Assembly (NCBI GenBank): GCA_900541935.1
Contig: UQLZ01000025.1
Coordinates: 1-31,311 of the forward strand
DNA: 31,311 nt
Direction: 5' to 3'
Source of the DNA: an uncultured Prevotellaceae bacterium
Lineage (GTDB): Bacteria; Bacteroidota; Bacteroidia; Bacteroidales; Muribaculaceae
Shown: piece after piece, positions 8,847 to 17,244 of the stretch
Layout: every line of letters starts with the position of its first letter
How positions within the stretch are numbered: position 1 is the stretch's first letter
Made by a program: the position numbers and the translations under genes
Notes under the pieces: generated by a model
What the model saw: the letters and a program-made list of their open reading frames with translations, nothing else
Database searches by the model: none
What the model was told of the DNA's origin: nothing

Positions 8847-9587
8847 TTACCATTGTTTACCTGTTCTTCTTCCAGATTTCATCTGCTGCATCTTGGCCTT
8901 ATTAACCTTATCCTGAGTATTCTTCTCTTCATTCTGCATTGTTTGTAGAATCTGCTCAGCATTATCTTTGCTTATGCCATTTTTGTTCTGTTCTTTATTC
9001 TGATTTTGTGGCTTTTGCTGGTCTTGACCGTTTTTATCTTTATTCTTATTCTGGTCTTGCTTCTCTTTTTTATTTTCCTGTTTATCTTGCTTGTTATCCT
9101 GATTATTCTTATTGTTCTGCTGCTCTTGGAGTTGCTTTTGTGCCAATCTCAAATTTTGACGAGCCTGGTCATCATCAGGATTTCTTCTCAATGATTGTTT
9201 ATAATAATCTATACTCCTAGCAAAATCTTTCTTGTTGTAATAGATATTGCCAAGATCGTAATTAGCCTTCGATGAGATAGAGTTATCTGCAGAATTACCT
9301 AATTCTTCGAGCATTTTCATTGTTTGCTGAGTAAGACTATTCTTTGTTGTATCATTAACGTTTACCTGCCTCAGGTAAGTCGTTGCCAAATTAAACTTAG
9401 CCAATTCCGACATCTCATTTTCTTGCAAAGCCTTTCTATAAGCCTTTTCCGCTTCAGAATAATTCTTTCCATCAAATTTTTCGTTACCCTCTCTAATGTA
9501 GTTACGCTCTTTTTTTGTACTCTGTGAGTAAGAAAGAACTGAAAGCGAAATCATTAAAAGTAATATCAATGTCTTTTTCATATTCAT
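8847..9587 (-). CDS. batC: BatC: periplasmic TPR protein with Q/N/K-rich tail
   Basis: A 246-residue protein with a signal peptide (1-22, ending LSYSQ), TPR repeats (about 28-72 and 107-145, for example ANYDLGNIYYNKKDFARSIDYYKQSL), and then a very biased Gln/Asn/Lys/Asp-rich region (about 151-205). It ends in a conserved helical piece (ISKDNAEQILQTMQNEEKNTQ) and a basic tip. This is the standard BatC layout, though the biased region is long. Start may be ATG 9587 or ATG 9581 two codons later; both give the same signal peptide. It begins two bases after the batB stop. Likely a periplasmic binding partner of BatA/BatB through the TPRs. Confidence 0.9.
   Translation of the reverse strand: MNMKKTLILLLMISLSVLSYSQSTKKERNYIREGNEKFDGKNYSEAEKAYRKALQENEMSELAKFNLATTYLRQVNVNDTTKNSLTQQTMKMLEELGNSADNSISSKANYDLGNIYYNKKDFARSIDYYKQSLRRNPDDDQARQNLRLAQKQLQEQQNNKNNQDNKQDKQENKKEKQDQNKNKDKNGQDQQKPQNQNKEQNKNGISKDNAEQILQTMQNEEKNTQDKVNKAKMQQMKSGRRTGKQW
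8973..9137 (-). repeat. Low-complexity Q/N/K/D coding region inside batC
   Basis: Codons for residues about 151-205 of BatC are almost entirely Gln, Asn, Lys, Asp and Glu, with recurring imperfect units such as NKQDKQENKK and NKNKDKNG. The DNA is consequently repetitive (TTCT/TTAT/CTTG-rich on the plus strand). It creates a spurious hydrophobic reading frame on the opposite strand. Length variation between strains through slippage is plausible. Confidence 0.8.
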
Positions 9588-9589
9588 TA

Positions 9590-10624
9590 TTATTTACTAA
9601 AGAAATTAATATTTTTAAGCCATGATATTTTTCTGTCAAGAACGAAAATATCTATTACCAAGAGAGCCAAAATCAGCCATGCAAATATTGGGAACTGCTC
9701 ATCATTGGGAGAGAATACTGTCTTTTGTATGCTTGACTTAGACAACTCTTTTAAACGAGCATCAAGCACATCTACCGCATCATTATTATTGGCGGAAACA
9801 AATATACCCTTAGATGCTTTTGCTATATCTCTTGAAACATTTTCATTCGGTACGGAAATTACCATATTCCCAGACTCATCTTTCATGTATGTTCCATCCT
9901 CAAGAGGAATTGGTCCACCCTTTTGAGTTCCGATACACATAACATTTACCTGAATACCTTTATCAGCTGCCGCTTTTGCCGCTTCTACCGCATCGTCTTC
10001 GTGGTTTTCACCATCTGTTATAATAATAATTGATTTCTGTATTTTATCATCAGCTGTAAATGAATTCATAGCCATTTTAATAGCACTACCAATCGCTGTT
10101 CCCTGAGTAGGAACCATCGACGGATTAATGCTACTAAGGAACATCTTTGCTGAAACAAAATCTGCAGTAATAGGAATTTGGGTATATGCATCGCCGGCAA
10201 AAACTATTAGCCCCACCTTGTCATTTCCAAGTTTATCTATTAACTTTTCAAGCATTAACTTTGACTTCTGCAAGCGACTTACGCCTTTTGGATCATCGGT
10301 AGAGGAAGCAAGCATAGAGTTAGACACATCTAATGCAACAATAACCTCAATGCCACTAACACTTACAACCTCAGACTTGCTTCCACCAAGGGCACGAGGA
10401 CGAGCAAGCATAACAACAATCAATGCTGCTATCATCAGATGCAAAGTTATCTTAATCCAAGGTTTATAAATAGAGACATCTGGCATTTGACTTTGCAACA
10501 CTTTCAAATTGCCAAATCTTTCAAGTTTCTTCTTTCTGCTTCTTCTCGCCAGCACAAATAATCCAAAGATAACCGGCAATATAAATAGCAGATATAGTAA
10601 TTTAGGATATGCAAATGTAAACAT
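9590..10624 (-). CDS. batB: BatB: von Willebrand A domain membrane protein
   Basis: A 344-residue protein with two N-terminal membrane helices (about 8-26 and 58-75), a von Willebrand A domain (about 92-290) and a C-terminal helix (about 316-332). The metal-ion-dependent adhesion site is intact: Asp99-x-Ser101-x-Ser103 (DVSNS), Thr176 in QGTAIG and Asp204 in IITDGEN. The C-terminal helix should place the A domain in the periplasm or cytoplasm together with BatA's; which side is not resolved from sequence alone. The gene starts ten bases after the batA stop and is followed two bases later by batC. It is distinguished from batA by its position and by the longer insert after the MIDAS motif. Confidence 0.92.
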   Translation of the reverse strand: MFTFAYPKLLYLLFILPVIFGLFVLARRSRKKKLERFGNLKVLQSQMPDVSIYKPWIKITLHLMIAALIVVMLARPRALGGSKSEVVSVSGIEVIVALDVSNSMLASSTDDPKGVSRLQKSKLMLEKLIDKLGNDKVGLIVFAGDAYTQIPITADFVSAKMFLSSINPSMVPTQGTAIGSAIKMAMNSFTADDKIQKSIIIITDGENHEDDAVEAAKAAADKGIQVNVMCIGTQKGGPIPLEDGTYMKDESGNMVISVPNENVSRDIAKASKGIFVSANNNDAVDVLDARLKELSKSSIQKTVFSPNDEQFPIFAWLILALLVIDIFVLDRKISWLKNINFFSK

Positions 10625-10634
10625 AATAACAATT

Positions 10635-11624
10635 TTAAGGGATGTTCCTCAATAACGTATGCCTCAATACAATTTCCAAGAGGAAGAGCACAAGAAGCAA
10701 GATGGCCCAAGGCATATAATCATCTTCCGTTTGGTTGAATTTTCTTATATCCAACTCTGTTTTTTCCAACTTGTCAATTTCTGCAAATATTTCCTTAAGA
10801 ACATGCTTATTTGTTGCTCTAAAATACTTGCCTCCAGTCTTTTCAGAAATGCTCTTCAAAGTTGCCTCGTCAATAACGACTGGTAAGGTTTGATATTCAA
10901 CCTTTCCATATATATTAATACCTACAGGAAATTCAGCAGACCCCATAGTTCCGACACCTATGGTATATACTTTAATGCCGAACTTTTGTGCAATCTCAGC
11001 CGCTGTCAGAGGTGCAACAACACCTGTATTATTTGAGCCGTCAGTCAGCAAAATAATACTCTTTGATTTTGCCTTCCCATTTTTGATTCGATTTATTGCG
11101 GTAGCCAAGCCGTCGCCTATCGCTGTACCATCTTGCAACATACCCATCTTTATCTCATTAATATAATTGACAAGAACTGATTTATCTGTTGTCATTGGCA
11201 CAAGTGTAAAACTCTCACCTGAAAATATAACAATACCTATATTATCAGATTCCCTTCCAGTTACAAACTGCGAGGCAACCTCTTTGGCAGCTTCAAATCT
11301 GTCAGGATTAAAATCTCGCGCCAACATACTGGTAGAAACATCAAGCGCAATAACAATATCAGTACCTTCAGTCTTTGAAGACTCCCAACTATCATGTGTC
11401 TGCGGACGGCATAAAATTATTATCAAGCAACCTATTGCAAGCATTCGCAATACGAACAAGCCGTGCTTCAAATAGACTTTATAAGACGTAGGCAATTTTG
11501 AAAACGCTTCGATTGTAGAAATCTGAACCGAAGATTCCGCTTTCTTATACTTTTTTATATACCAATATATTAAAGGTATATATATCAAAAACAGCCATAA
11601 AAAATCAGGTCTTGAAAATTCCAT
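10635..11624 (-). CDS. batA: BatA: von Willebrand A domain membrane protein
   Basis: A 329-residue protein with N-terminal helices (about 7-23 and 55-72), a von Willebrand A domain (about 88-295) and a C-terminal helix (about 307-325). MIDAS residues are present: Asp95-x-Ser97-x-Ser99 (DVSTS), Thr167 in DGTAIG and Asp195 in LLTDGSN. The motif FSRPDFLWLF at the very N-terminus is the usual BatA opening. BatA and BatB are paralogues here, sharing layout and the LCRPQ/LARPR motif after the second helix. In Bacteroides fragilis the bat genes were first linked to aerotolerance. The 31-base gap before this gene is the longest inside the cluster but holds no obvious promoter or terminator. Confidence 0.93.
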   Translation of the reverse strand: MEFSRPDFLWLFLIYIPLIYWYIKKYKKAESSVQISTIEAFSKLPTSYKVYLKHGLFVLRMLAIGCLIIILCRPQTHDSWESSKTEGTDIVIALDVSTSMLARDFNPDRFEAAKEVASQFVTGRESDNIGIVIFSGESFTLVPMTTDKSVLVNYINEIKMGMLQDGTAIGDGLATAINRIKNGKAKSKSIILLTDGSNNTGVVAPLTAAEIAQKFGIKVYTIGVGTMGSAEFPVGINIYGKVEYQTLPVVIDEATLKSISEKTGGKYFRATNKHVLKEIFAEIDKLEKTELDIRKFNQTEDDYMPWAILLLVLFLLEIVLRHTLLRNIP

Positions 11625-11655
11625 AATTTATAGACTATAATCTGTTTTAAGTAGG

Positions 11656-12636
11656 TTACTTTTCTTTATTTTCTTTTTTATCCTCTTCCAATGGCTCAAT
11701 CTCTACAGGTTTTGTCTTTTCAAGGAAGGCCTGAGCCAGTCTGAAGACTTGTTCGTTTTCATCCGCCAATGGCTTAAGTTTAGCGAACTTAACAAAATCT
11801 GCAAGACTTAAAATTTCTTTTAATTCCGCTTTAGCAGATGCGACTTCCTCATTGTTCAGCAATGCCATGATCTGAGTTGTTGTCATCTCCATTGCATTAA
11901 CATTGAAACGACGGTCAATGTAGTGACGAATAATATCTGTTATTTCAGAATAATATTCCTTCTCTTGTCCACCTTGCCATAAACCTCTTGCCTTTAAGTT
12001 CTGCAATGCCAAAACAGCCTCATCGTATGGAGGAAGAATTTTCTTTTTAGGAGCAAGGCTTATTTTCAGTGGCTTACCTTTCTTTATCCTATAAAGAACA
12101 AAAACAACAATGGCAGCAATTAACAATAATACCAACGACACCCACCAATAGTCAGTCACAAAATCAGGTAAGAAATCATACCATTTCCTCTCGGGTACCA
12201 TAACAGTCTTATAGTCATGGATATTCTTTAAAGAGTCAACTTCAGCAGGCAATACCTTTAATGAAGTACTTGCGCTTGCAAAAGTATCTTTACCTGAAAT
12301 ATATAAAACTGGAGGAAGGGCGTATAATCCTGAATCAAAAGACTGAAGCAAATACGTTTTATTGATTTGAACACGATTATTATCCAAATCAACAGTATCT
12401 GATAACTTCAAACTATGTATTTCAACATTTTTAGTAAGAGTATCACCTTCATTCATAAGGACATATCCATGCTTATCCTTATCTTGAATAATTTCAATAT
12501 TATACCCAACCACCTTTCCCATCAAAAGAGTCGTTGAATCCAATTTTGCAGTTATCTTAGTTGGTCCTGCCCATGATAGCATTGAAACGACCAAGAAAAC
12601 TGCCAAAGGCAAGTTATATATAAATTTTCTATTCAT
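11656..12636 (-). CDS. Uncharacterised Bat-cluster membrane protein
   Basis: A 326-residue protein without a name I can assign. Visible parts: signal peptide (about 1-23, ending SWAGP); an Ig-like beta-rich ectodomain (about 24-130, including TLLMGKVVGYNIEI and an LLQSFDSGLYALPPV segment that resembles BatD-type modules); one membrane helix (about 164-183); a basic juxtamembrane stretch; and a helical cytoplasmic domain (about 200-326) with YSEITDIIRHYIDRRFNVNA, a pattern seen in BatD tails and DUF4381-like proteins. It lies four bases after the DUF58 gene and 31 before batA, a position usually filled by such a protein in Bacteroidetes Bat clusters. It may be a short BatD-like partner for the DUF58 protein or for BatA. 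Confidence 0.7.
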   Translation of the reverse strand: MNRKFIYNLPLAVFLVVSMLSWAGPTKITAKLDSTTLLMGKVVGYNIEIIQDKDKHGYVLMNEGDTLTKNVEIHSLKLSDTVDLDNNRVQINKTYLLQSFDSGLYALPPVLYISGKDTFASASTSLKVLPAEVDSLKNIHDYKTVMVPERKWYDFLPDFVTDYWWVSLVLLLIAAIVVFVLYRIKKGKPLKISLAPKKKILPPYDEAVLALQNLKARGLWQGGQEKEYYSEITDIIRHYIDRRFNVNAMEMTTTQIMALLNNEEVASAKAELKEILSLADFVKFAKLKPLADENEQVFRLAQAFLEKTKPVEIEPLEEDKKENKEK

Positions 12637-12640
12637 ATTG

Positions 12641-13516
12641 TCAATGTGTACCTCTTCTTTTAAATAACGACATCAACGCCTTAACATAATCATCATCAGT
12701 TGATATGGAAGCGAACTCAACATTACACTTGAGCATTCTCTCATTCATTACCAACTGGCGCTCATACCACCATTTATTATAAAGGTTTCTAACCTTGGCA
12801 GAATTGGTATTTACCCATTTCTCTTTTCCTGTTTCAGCATCAAAAAGTTTTACCAAGCCAACTTTAGGCATAACAGAGTCACGCTTGTCATATACCTGAA
12901 TGGCAGTAACATCATGCTTACGGCCAGCAATAGTCATCGCTTTAGAGTAATCAGCGTCGTCAATAAAGTCAGAAATCATAAACGTTGTACATTTTTTCTT
13001 CAAAGCGTCTGTAAGAAACCTCAATGCATACTCAATGCTTGTTCCATTACTTTCTGGTTTAAAATTCAGCAGTTCCCTAATAATTAGCAAAACATGCTTT
13101 CTCCCCTTTTTAGGAGGAATAAACCTTTCAATCTTGTCTGAAAACAGCACAACACCGACCTTATCATTATTTTGGTCTGCAGAGAATGCCAAGGTAGCGG
13201 CTATTTCAGCAATTTGCTCTCTTTTGACAGATCCCACAGCACCAAAATTACCACTACCAGAAACGTCAACAAGAAGCATAACCGTCAACTCGCGTTCCTC
13301 TTCATATACTTTTATATATGGCTTGCTTGTTCTGGCTGTTACATTCCAGTCAATATCCCTTATTTCATCACCATACTGATACTCTCTTACTTCAGAGAAC
13401 GTCATACCCCTGCCCTTAAACGCAGAATGATACTCGCCCGCAAATATATTCTGCGAGAGTCCACGAGTCTTTATTTCAATCTGCCTTACTTTTGCAAGAA
13501 GTTCTGTTGCATCCAT
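12641..13516 (-). CDS. DUF58 family protein of the MoxR/Bat cluster
   Basis: A 291-residue DUF58 protein. The family hallmark is clear: GRGMTFSEVREYQYGD followed by DIDWNVTARTSKPYIK (about 36-69). It also carries a von Willebrand-like metal site, Asp84 to Ser88 (DVSGS), which opens a Rossmann-like domain. No membrane segments are seen, so it is expected in the cytoplasm. DUF58 proteins are almost always coded next to MoxR AAA+ ATPases, as here (11-base gap), and are thought to be their client or adaptor. Start ATG 13516 gives MDATELLAKVRQIEIKT, matching the family start. Confidence 0.92.
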   Translation of the reverse strand: MDATELLAKVRQIEIKTRGLSQNIFAGEYHSAFKGRGMTFSEVREYQYGDEIRDIDWNVTARTSKPYIKVYEEERELTVMLLVDVSGSGNFGAVGSVKREQIAEIAATLAFSADQNNDKVGVVLFSDKIERFIPPKKGRKHVLLIIRELLNFKPESNGTSIEYALRFLTDALKKKCTTFMISDFIDDADYSKAMTIAGRKHDVTAIQVYDKRDSVMPKVGLVKLFDAETGKEKWVNTNSAKVRNLYNKWWYERQLVMNERMLKCNVEFASISTDDDYVKALMSLFKRRGTH

Positions 13517-13527
13517 TTTGACAGTGA

Positions 13528-14523
13528 TTATGGAACGATAACTTTATCAAGAATGTTACTAATAATTTCGTCTGAAGAAATATTATTTGCTTCCGCTTCG
13601 TATGTCAAGCCAATACGGTGACGCATCACATCATGGCAAACCGCACGAACATCCTCAGGAATTACGAAACCTCTGCCCTTCAAGAATGCGTATGCACGAG
13701 ATGCCAATGCCAAACTGATTGATGCACGCGGAGATGCTCCATAGGAAATAATGCTACCTAAATCAGAAAGGCCAGCCTCACTCGGATAACGAGTAGCAAA
13801 TACAATATCGACAATATATTTCTCGATTTTCTCATCGATATAAATTTGCCCAACGATCTTTTGCGTTTCAACAATTTCTTCCGGCTTAAGCAATGGCTTA
13901 ACTTCAGGCTTTATATTGCTTATATTTTGACGGATGATTAACTTCTCTTCTTCTTTTGTCGGGTAACCAATAATAACTTTAAGAAGGAAACGGTCTACCT
14001 GTGCCTCCGGAAGCGGATAAGTACCTTCTTGCTCAATAGGGTTTTGAGTAGCCATAACCAAGAATGGCTCATCTAATTTAAAAGTCTTGCCACCGATTGT
14101 CACCTGGCGTTCCTGCATTGCTTCAAGAAGAGCACTCTGAACTTTAGCCGGAGCACGGTTAATTTCATCAGCAAGGACGAAGTTTGCGAAAACAGGTCCT
14201 TTCTTGATTTTGAATTGCTCCTGCTGTGTACTATACATCATTGTACCAATAACATCGGCAGGCAATAAATCTGGAGTAAACTGAATACGGTTATATTTGC
14301 CATCAATAGTTTCTGCAAGAGTCTTGATAGCCAAAGTCTTTGCCAAACCAGGAACACCTTCAAGCAAGATGTGACCATTAGAAAGCAATGCTATCAACAA
14401 TGAGTCAACCAAATGTTTTTGCCCTACAATGGCTTGGTTCATCCCTTGGTTAACTAAATTAACTATACCGCTTTTGCTTGCGATTAAATCATTCAACTCA
14501 CGAATGTTAACTGATTCACTCAT
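13528..14523 (-). CDS. moxR: MoxR-type AAA+ ATPase
   Basis: First gene of the Bat cluster: a 331-residue AAA+ ATPase of the MoxR family. It has Walker A GVPGLAKT (56-63), Walker B LADEINRAPAKVQ (117-129), a sensor-1 region ATQNPIEQEGTYPLPEAQ (158-175) and an arginine-finger region, with the C-terminal lid beginning near residue 230. MoxR proteins act as chaperone-like ATPases working with von Willebrand A partners. The start ATG 14523 follows a 207-base upstream gap holding a Bacteroidetes-type -7 box. Gene order moxR, DUF58, orphan, batA-E suggests the whole set is transcribed from here. Confidence 0.95.
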   Translation of the reverse strand: MSESVNIRELNDLIASKSGIVNLVNQGMNQAIVGQKHLVDSLLIALLSNGHILLEGVPGLAKTLAIKTLAETIDGKYNRIQFTPDLLPADVIGTMMYSTQQEQFKIKKGPVFANFVLADEINRAPAKVQSALLEAMQERQVTIGGKTFKLDEPFLVMATQNPIEQEGTYPLPEAQVDRFLLKVIIGYPTKEEEKLIIRQNISNIKPEVKPLLKPEEIVETQKIVGQIYIDEKIEKYIVDIVFATRYPSEAGLSDLGSIISYGASPRASISLALASRAYAFLKGRGFVIPEDVRAVCHDVMRHRIGLTYEAEANNISSDEIISNILDKVIVP

Positions 14524-14561
14524 ATTCTATATGATTTTTTGTTTTTCTTTTATTTATTCTG

Positions 14562-14569
14562 CAAATATA
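14562..14569 (-). promoter_or_regulatory. Candidate -7 box for the moxR-bat operon
   Basis: On the minus strand this reads TATATTTG, a full match to the Bacteroidetes TAnnTTTG element, 38 bases before the moxR start. TTTG elements upstream occur at gaps of 12 and 24 bases, neither at the preferred 19-20, so the promoter is only moderately supported. Confidence 0.4.
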
Positions 14570-14664
14570 TCTATATCTAACCAAAAAAGAGAACAAAGAG
14601 ACGTTAATTTATTGTATTTTAAGTTTACAATGTTAAAGCGCATTTTAACACTTGCACTTTTTTG

Positions 14665-14713
14665 CACAAAATTAAAAAATGCCACCAGTTTTTTAATATT
14701 TCAGGTAGCATTT
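14665..14713 (-). terminator. Rho-independent terminator of the thr operon
   Basis: On the minus strand, AAATGCTACC (14713-14704) pairs with GGTGGCATTT (14686-14677) over ten bases with one G-U pair and a 17-base loop, immediately followed by TTTTTTAATTTT. It begins about 20 bases after the thrC stop. The orientation and U-tract fit termination of thrA-mutase-thrC before the moxR promoter region. Confidence 0.8.
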
Positions 14714-14730
14714 AATCCATATAAATTCTA

Positions 14731-16038
14731 TTAAAAGGCCATCAACAGGTCTTTAAATTCAGAAAATTCCTTAGATATTTGTATCGTTTCTTTTCTGCCA
14801 GACATAAAAGTCTTAAGTTTTTCAGGAATTTCAACTTCCCTGCCAATAATTTTTTCAACTGTTTCCTTAAACTTTGCAGGATGGGCTGTTTCAAGGCATA
14901 TACCTATTTCATTATCCTCAAGACCATCACACAACGCTCTGTAACCAACCGCTCCATGTGGATCCAAAAGATAATTACAATTTTCAAATGTTTGCCTTAA
15001 TGTGTCAGAAATCTCGTCGTCGGTATATGAATAGCATGTTATATCCTTACAAATTTCCGTATGAGAATTCTTATATAAATCCAAAATCCTCGCAAAATTG
15101 CTTGGATTACCGACATCCATTGCATTTGCAATTGTTTGCACCGATGGCTTTGCCTCATAAACTCCTGTCCTCCAATAATTGTAAAATACATCATTTACAT
15201 TATTGGCTGCAATAAACCGCTTTATCGGCAATCCCATTCGTTTTCCTATAAGACCTGCCGTTATATTTCCAAAATTTCCACTTGGCACACTTACTACAAT
15301 ACTATCCAATTTCTCACCCATTTTTGCAAGTTGAGCAAATGCATAGAAATAATAAAACATCTGTGGCATAAAGCGTGCTATATTAATAGAGTTAGCACTT
15401 GTCAATTTATGGAGAGAATTCAGTTCTTCATCAAGGAAAGCCTTCTTCACCAATGCTTGGCAATCATCAAAAGTGCCATTTACCTCTATTGCATAAACAT
15501 TCTCACCAAGAGTTGTAAACTGAGACTCTTGAATTGCACTCACCTTCCCAGAAGGGTAAAGAACAAATACACGAACACCCTCTACCCCAAGGAATCCATT
15601 AGCAACAGCACTACCCGTATCTCCTGATGTTGCAACAAGTACATTTACTGGCCTTTTATCATCATTTACTGAATTGAAAAATCCAAGTATCCTTGCCATG
15701 AAACGAGCACCAACATCCTTAAATGCAAGCGTTGGCCCGTGAAATAATTCCAAACTATATTTATTATCATCTACTTTCACCAATGGAATTTCAAAATTCA
15801 AGGCGTCATATACGATATTACGCAACATCTCAGAATCAACATCCTCTCCAAATAAAGTATTTGCGACAACATAGGAAATTTCCTGCAATGTCATCTCCCC
15901 AATGTTCTTAAAAAACGCATCTGGCAGAACATGTATTTTCTCTGGCATATACAATCCATTATCTGGAGCAAGACCTTTTACTACAGCCTCTGCCAAGGTA
16001 ACTACCGGAGCCTGCTTATTTGTACTATAGTATCTCAT
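14731..16038 (-). CDS. thrC: Threonine synthase
   Basis: PLP enzyme converting O-phosphohomoserine to threonine. The 435-residue length and N-terminal MRYYSTN start fit the bacterial type. Motifs: FHGPTLAFKDVGARF, with Lys107 as the PLP lysine; ATSGDTGSAV (136-145), the phosphate/cofactor loop; and VSVPSGNFGNITAG, the glycine-rich loop that holds the PLP phosphate. Its ATG overlaps the TGA of the upstream mutase-like gene (ATGA at 16035-16038), showing close translational coupling. It is the last gene of the operon, before the terminator at about 14690. Confidence 0.96.
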   Translation of the reverse strand: MRYYSTNKQAPVVTLAEAVVKGLAPDNGLYMPEKIHVLPDAFFKNIGEMTLQEISYVVANTLFGEDVDSEMLRNIVYDALNFEIPLVKVDDNKYSLELFHGPTLAFKDVGARFMARILGFFNSVNDDKRPVNVLVATSGDTGSAVANGFLGVEGVRVFVLYPSGKVSAIQESQFTTLGENVYAIEVNGTFDDCQALVKKAFLDEELNSLHKLTSANSINIARFMPQMFYYFYAFAQLAKMGEKLDSIVVSVPSGNFGNITAGLIGKRMGLPIKRFIAANNVNDVFYNYWRTGVYEAKPSVQTIANAMDVGNPSNFARILDLYKNSHTEICKDITCYSYTDDEISDTLRQTFENCNYLLDPHGAVGYRALCDGLEDNEIGICLETAHPAKFKETVEKIIGREVEIPEKLKTFMSGRKETIQISKEFSEFKDLLMAF

Positions 16039-17243
16039 ATCTTCAACAATTCATTAATAAATTCATCATTCTGCAAGGTCCCGTAAGAACCATTTTTTGC
16101 AGATTCCTCATTATATTCATCAATACCATCAGGAACAATGCCTTTTGCAAAAATCATAAAAGGAACAGCATCAGCAGTATGTGTTCGCAACCTGCATGGC
16201 GTGGGATGATCTGGTAATACTGCAACAGCAACAGATTCATCCATTTTTTCTATGGCTTCTAAAATAGGCTTACAAATAAGACTGTCAAGATTCTCAATCG
16301 TTTTAATCTTTAACTGAAAATCTCCTTCATGCCCTGCTTCATCACTCGCCTCAATATGAAGAAAAACAAAATCAGAATTCTTCAAAGCATTAATAGCAGC
16401 CTCTGCCTTCCCCTTATAATTTGTATTCCACAATCCAGTTGCTCCTTCCACGATAATCGGATTTAACCCTGCATAGACTCCAATACCTCTAATCAAGTCC
16501 ACAGCAGAAATAACACTTCCTTTTTCGACACCAAATCGTTCCTTCATCGTTTGCATATTCGGCTTATAACCTGGAGACCAAGGCCAAATGCTGTTTGCAG
16601 GATCCTTTCCCTCCTGCTTACGCTTAATATTAACAGGATGATTCTCCAGCAATTCTTTGGATTTTAGAATCAACTTATTAATTAATATAGCGGTATTCTC
16701 CCCTTCTTCAGATAATGGCTTAACCATAACATCTTTAAAAGGAGTTCCTGGAACATCATGTGGGGGAGTACAATCAATTTCTTTATTTCCACCCCTAATT
16801 TTCAAGAGATGACGATAAGAAACTCCTGAATAGAAAGAAACAACATCAGAGCCCAACTTTTGAGAAAGGAAGTCTATCAACACTGTTGCCTCTTCATTTG
16901 AAATGTGACCCGCTGAATGATTTTTAATAATGCCATCTTCAATGCAAATAAGATTGCAGCGCATAGCCATTTCGCCTTCCTCTACAGGAATACCCATACT
17001 TGCCGCCTCAAGCGACCCCCTTCCTTCATAGGTCTTACTTAAATCATATCCCAAAACAGACATGTTTGCGACCTCACTTCCTGGATGGAACCCTTTAGGA
17101 ACAGTCTTGAGAAGCCCCATTCTTGAGCGCTTAGCCATATAGTCAAGTGTAGGAGTATTAGCATATTGCAACGGCGTTTTTCCTTCCAACTCCGCAATAG
17201 GCTCATCTGCCATACCATCACCCAATATTATCAAATATTTCAT
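16035..17243 (-). CDS. apgM: Phosphoglycerate-mutase-like protein, probable homoserine kinase
   Basis: A 402-residue member of the archaeal-type cofactor-independent phosphoglycerate mutase family (alkaline phosphatase superfamily). Visible metal-site parts are LGDGMADEP near the start, GSEVANMSVLGYD with the nucleophile-type Ser62, HIEASDEAGHEGD (about 296-308) and PDHPTPCRLRTH (about 344-355). Position matters: it sits between thrA and thrC, no GHMP homoserine kinase is present, and I recall genetic work in Bacteroides thetaiotaomicron assigning homoserine kinase activity to the gene at the same place. I therefore infer homoserine phosphorylation rather than glycolysis. Start chosen at ATG 17243, one base after the thrA stop; the longer TTG reading would overlap thrA. 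Confidence 0.88.
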   Translation of the reverse strand: MKYLIILGDGMADEPIAELEGKTPLQYANTPTLDYMAKRSRMGLLKTVPKGFHPGSEVANMSVLGYDLSKTYEGRGSLEAASMGIPVEEGEMAMRCNLICIEDGIIKNHSAGHISNEEATVLIDFLSQKLGSDVVSFYSGVSYRHLLKIRGGNKEIDCTPPHDVPGTPFKDVMVKPLSEEGENTAILINKLILKSKELLENHPVNIKRKQEGKDPANSIWPWSPGYKPNMQTMKERFGVEKGSVISAVDLIRGIGVYAGLNPIIVEGATGLWNTNYKGKAEAAINALKNSDFVFLHIEASDEAGHEGDFQLKIKTIENLDSLICKPILEAIEKMDESVAVAVLPDHPTPCRLRTHTADAVPFMIFAKGIVPDGIDEYNEESAKNGSYGTLQNDEFINELLKI

Positions 17244-17244
17244 G

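Noticed and set aside
9006..9194. Hydrophobic 62-residue plus-strand ORF resembling a membrane peptide
   Set aside because: It is the antisense of the Q/N/K-rich batC region; repeated CTT/TTT/ATT codons arise from that bias, and it has no start signal.
15136..15627. 163-residue plus-strand ORF within thrC
   Set aside because: It lies wholly antisense to thrC, whose motifs are intact. The translation has low-complexity, Cys/Ile/His-rich character and no recognisable domain.
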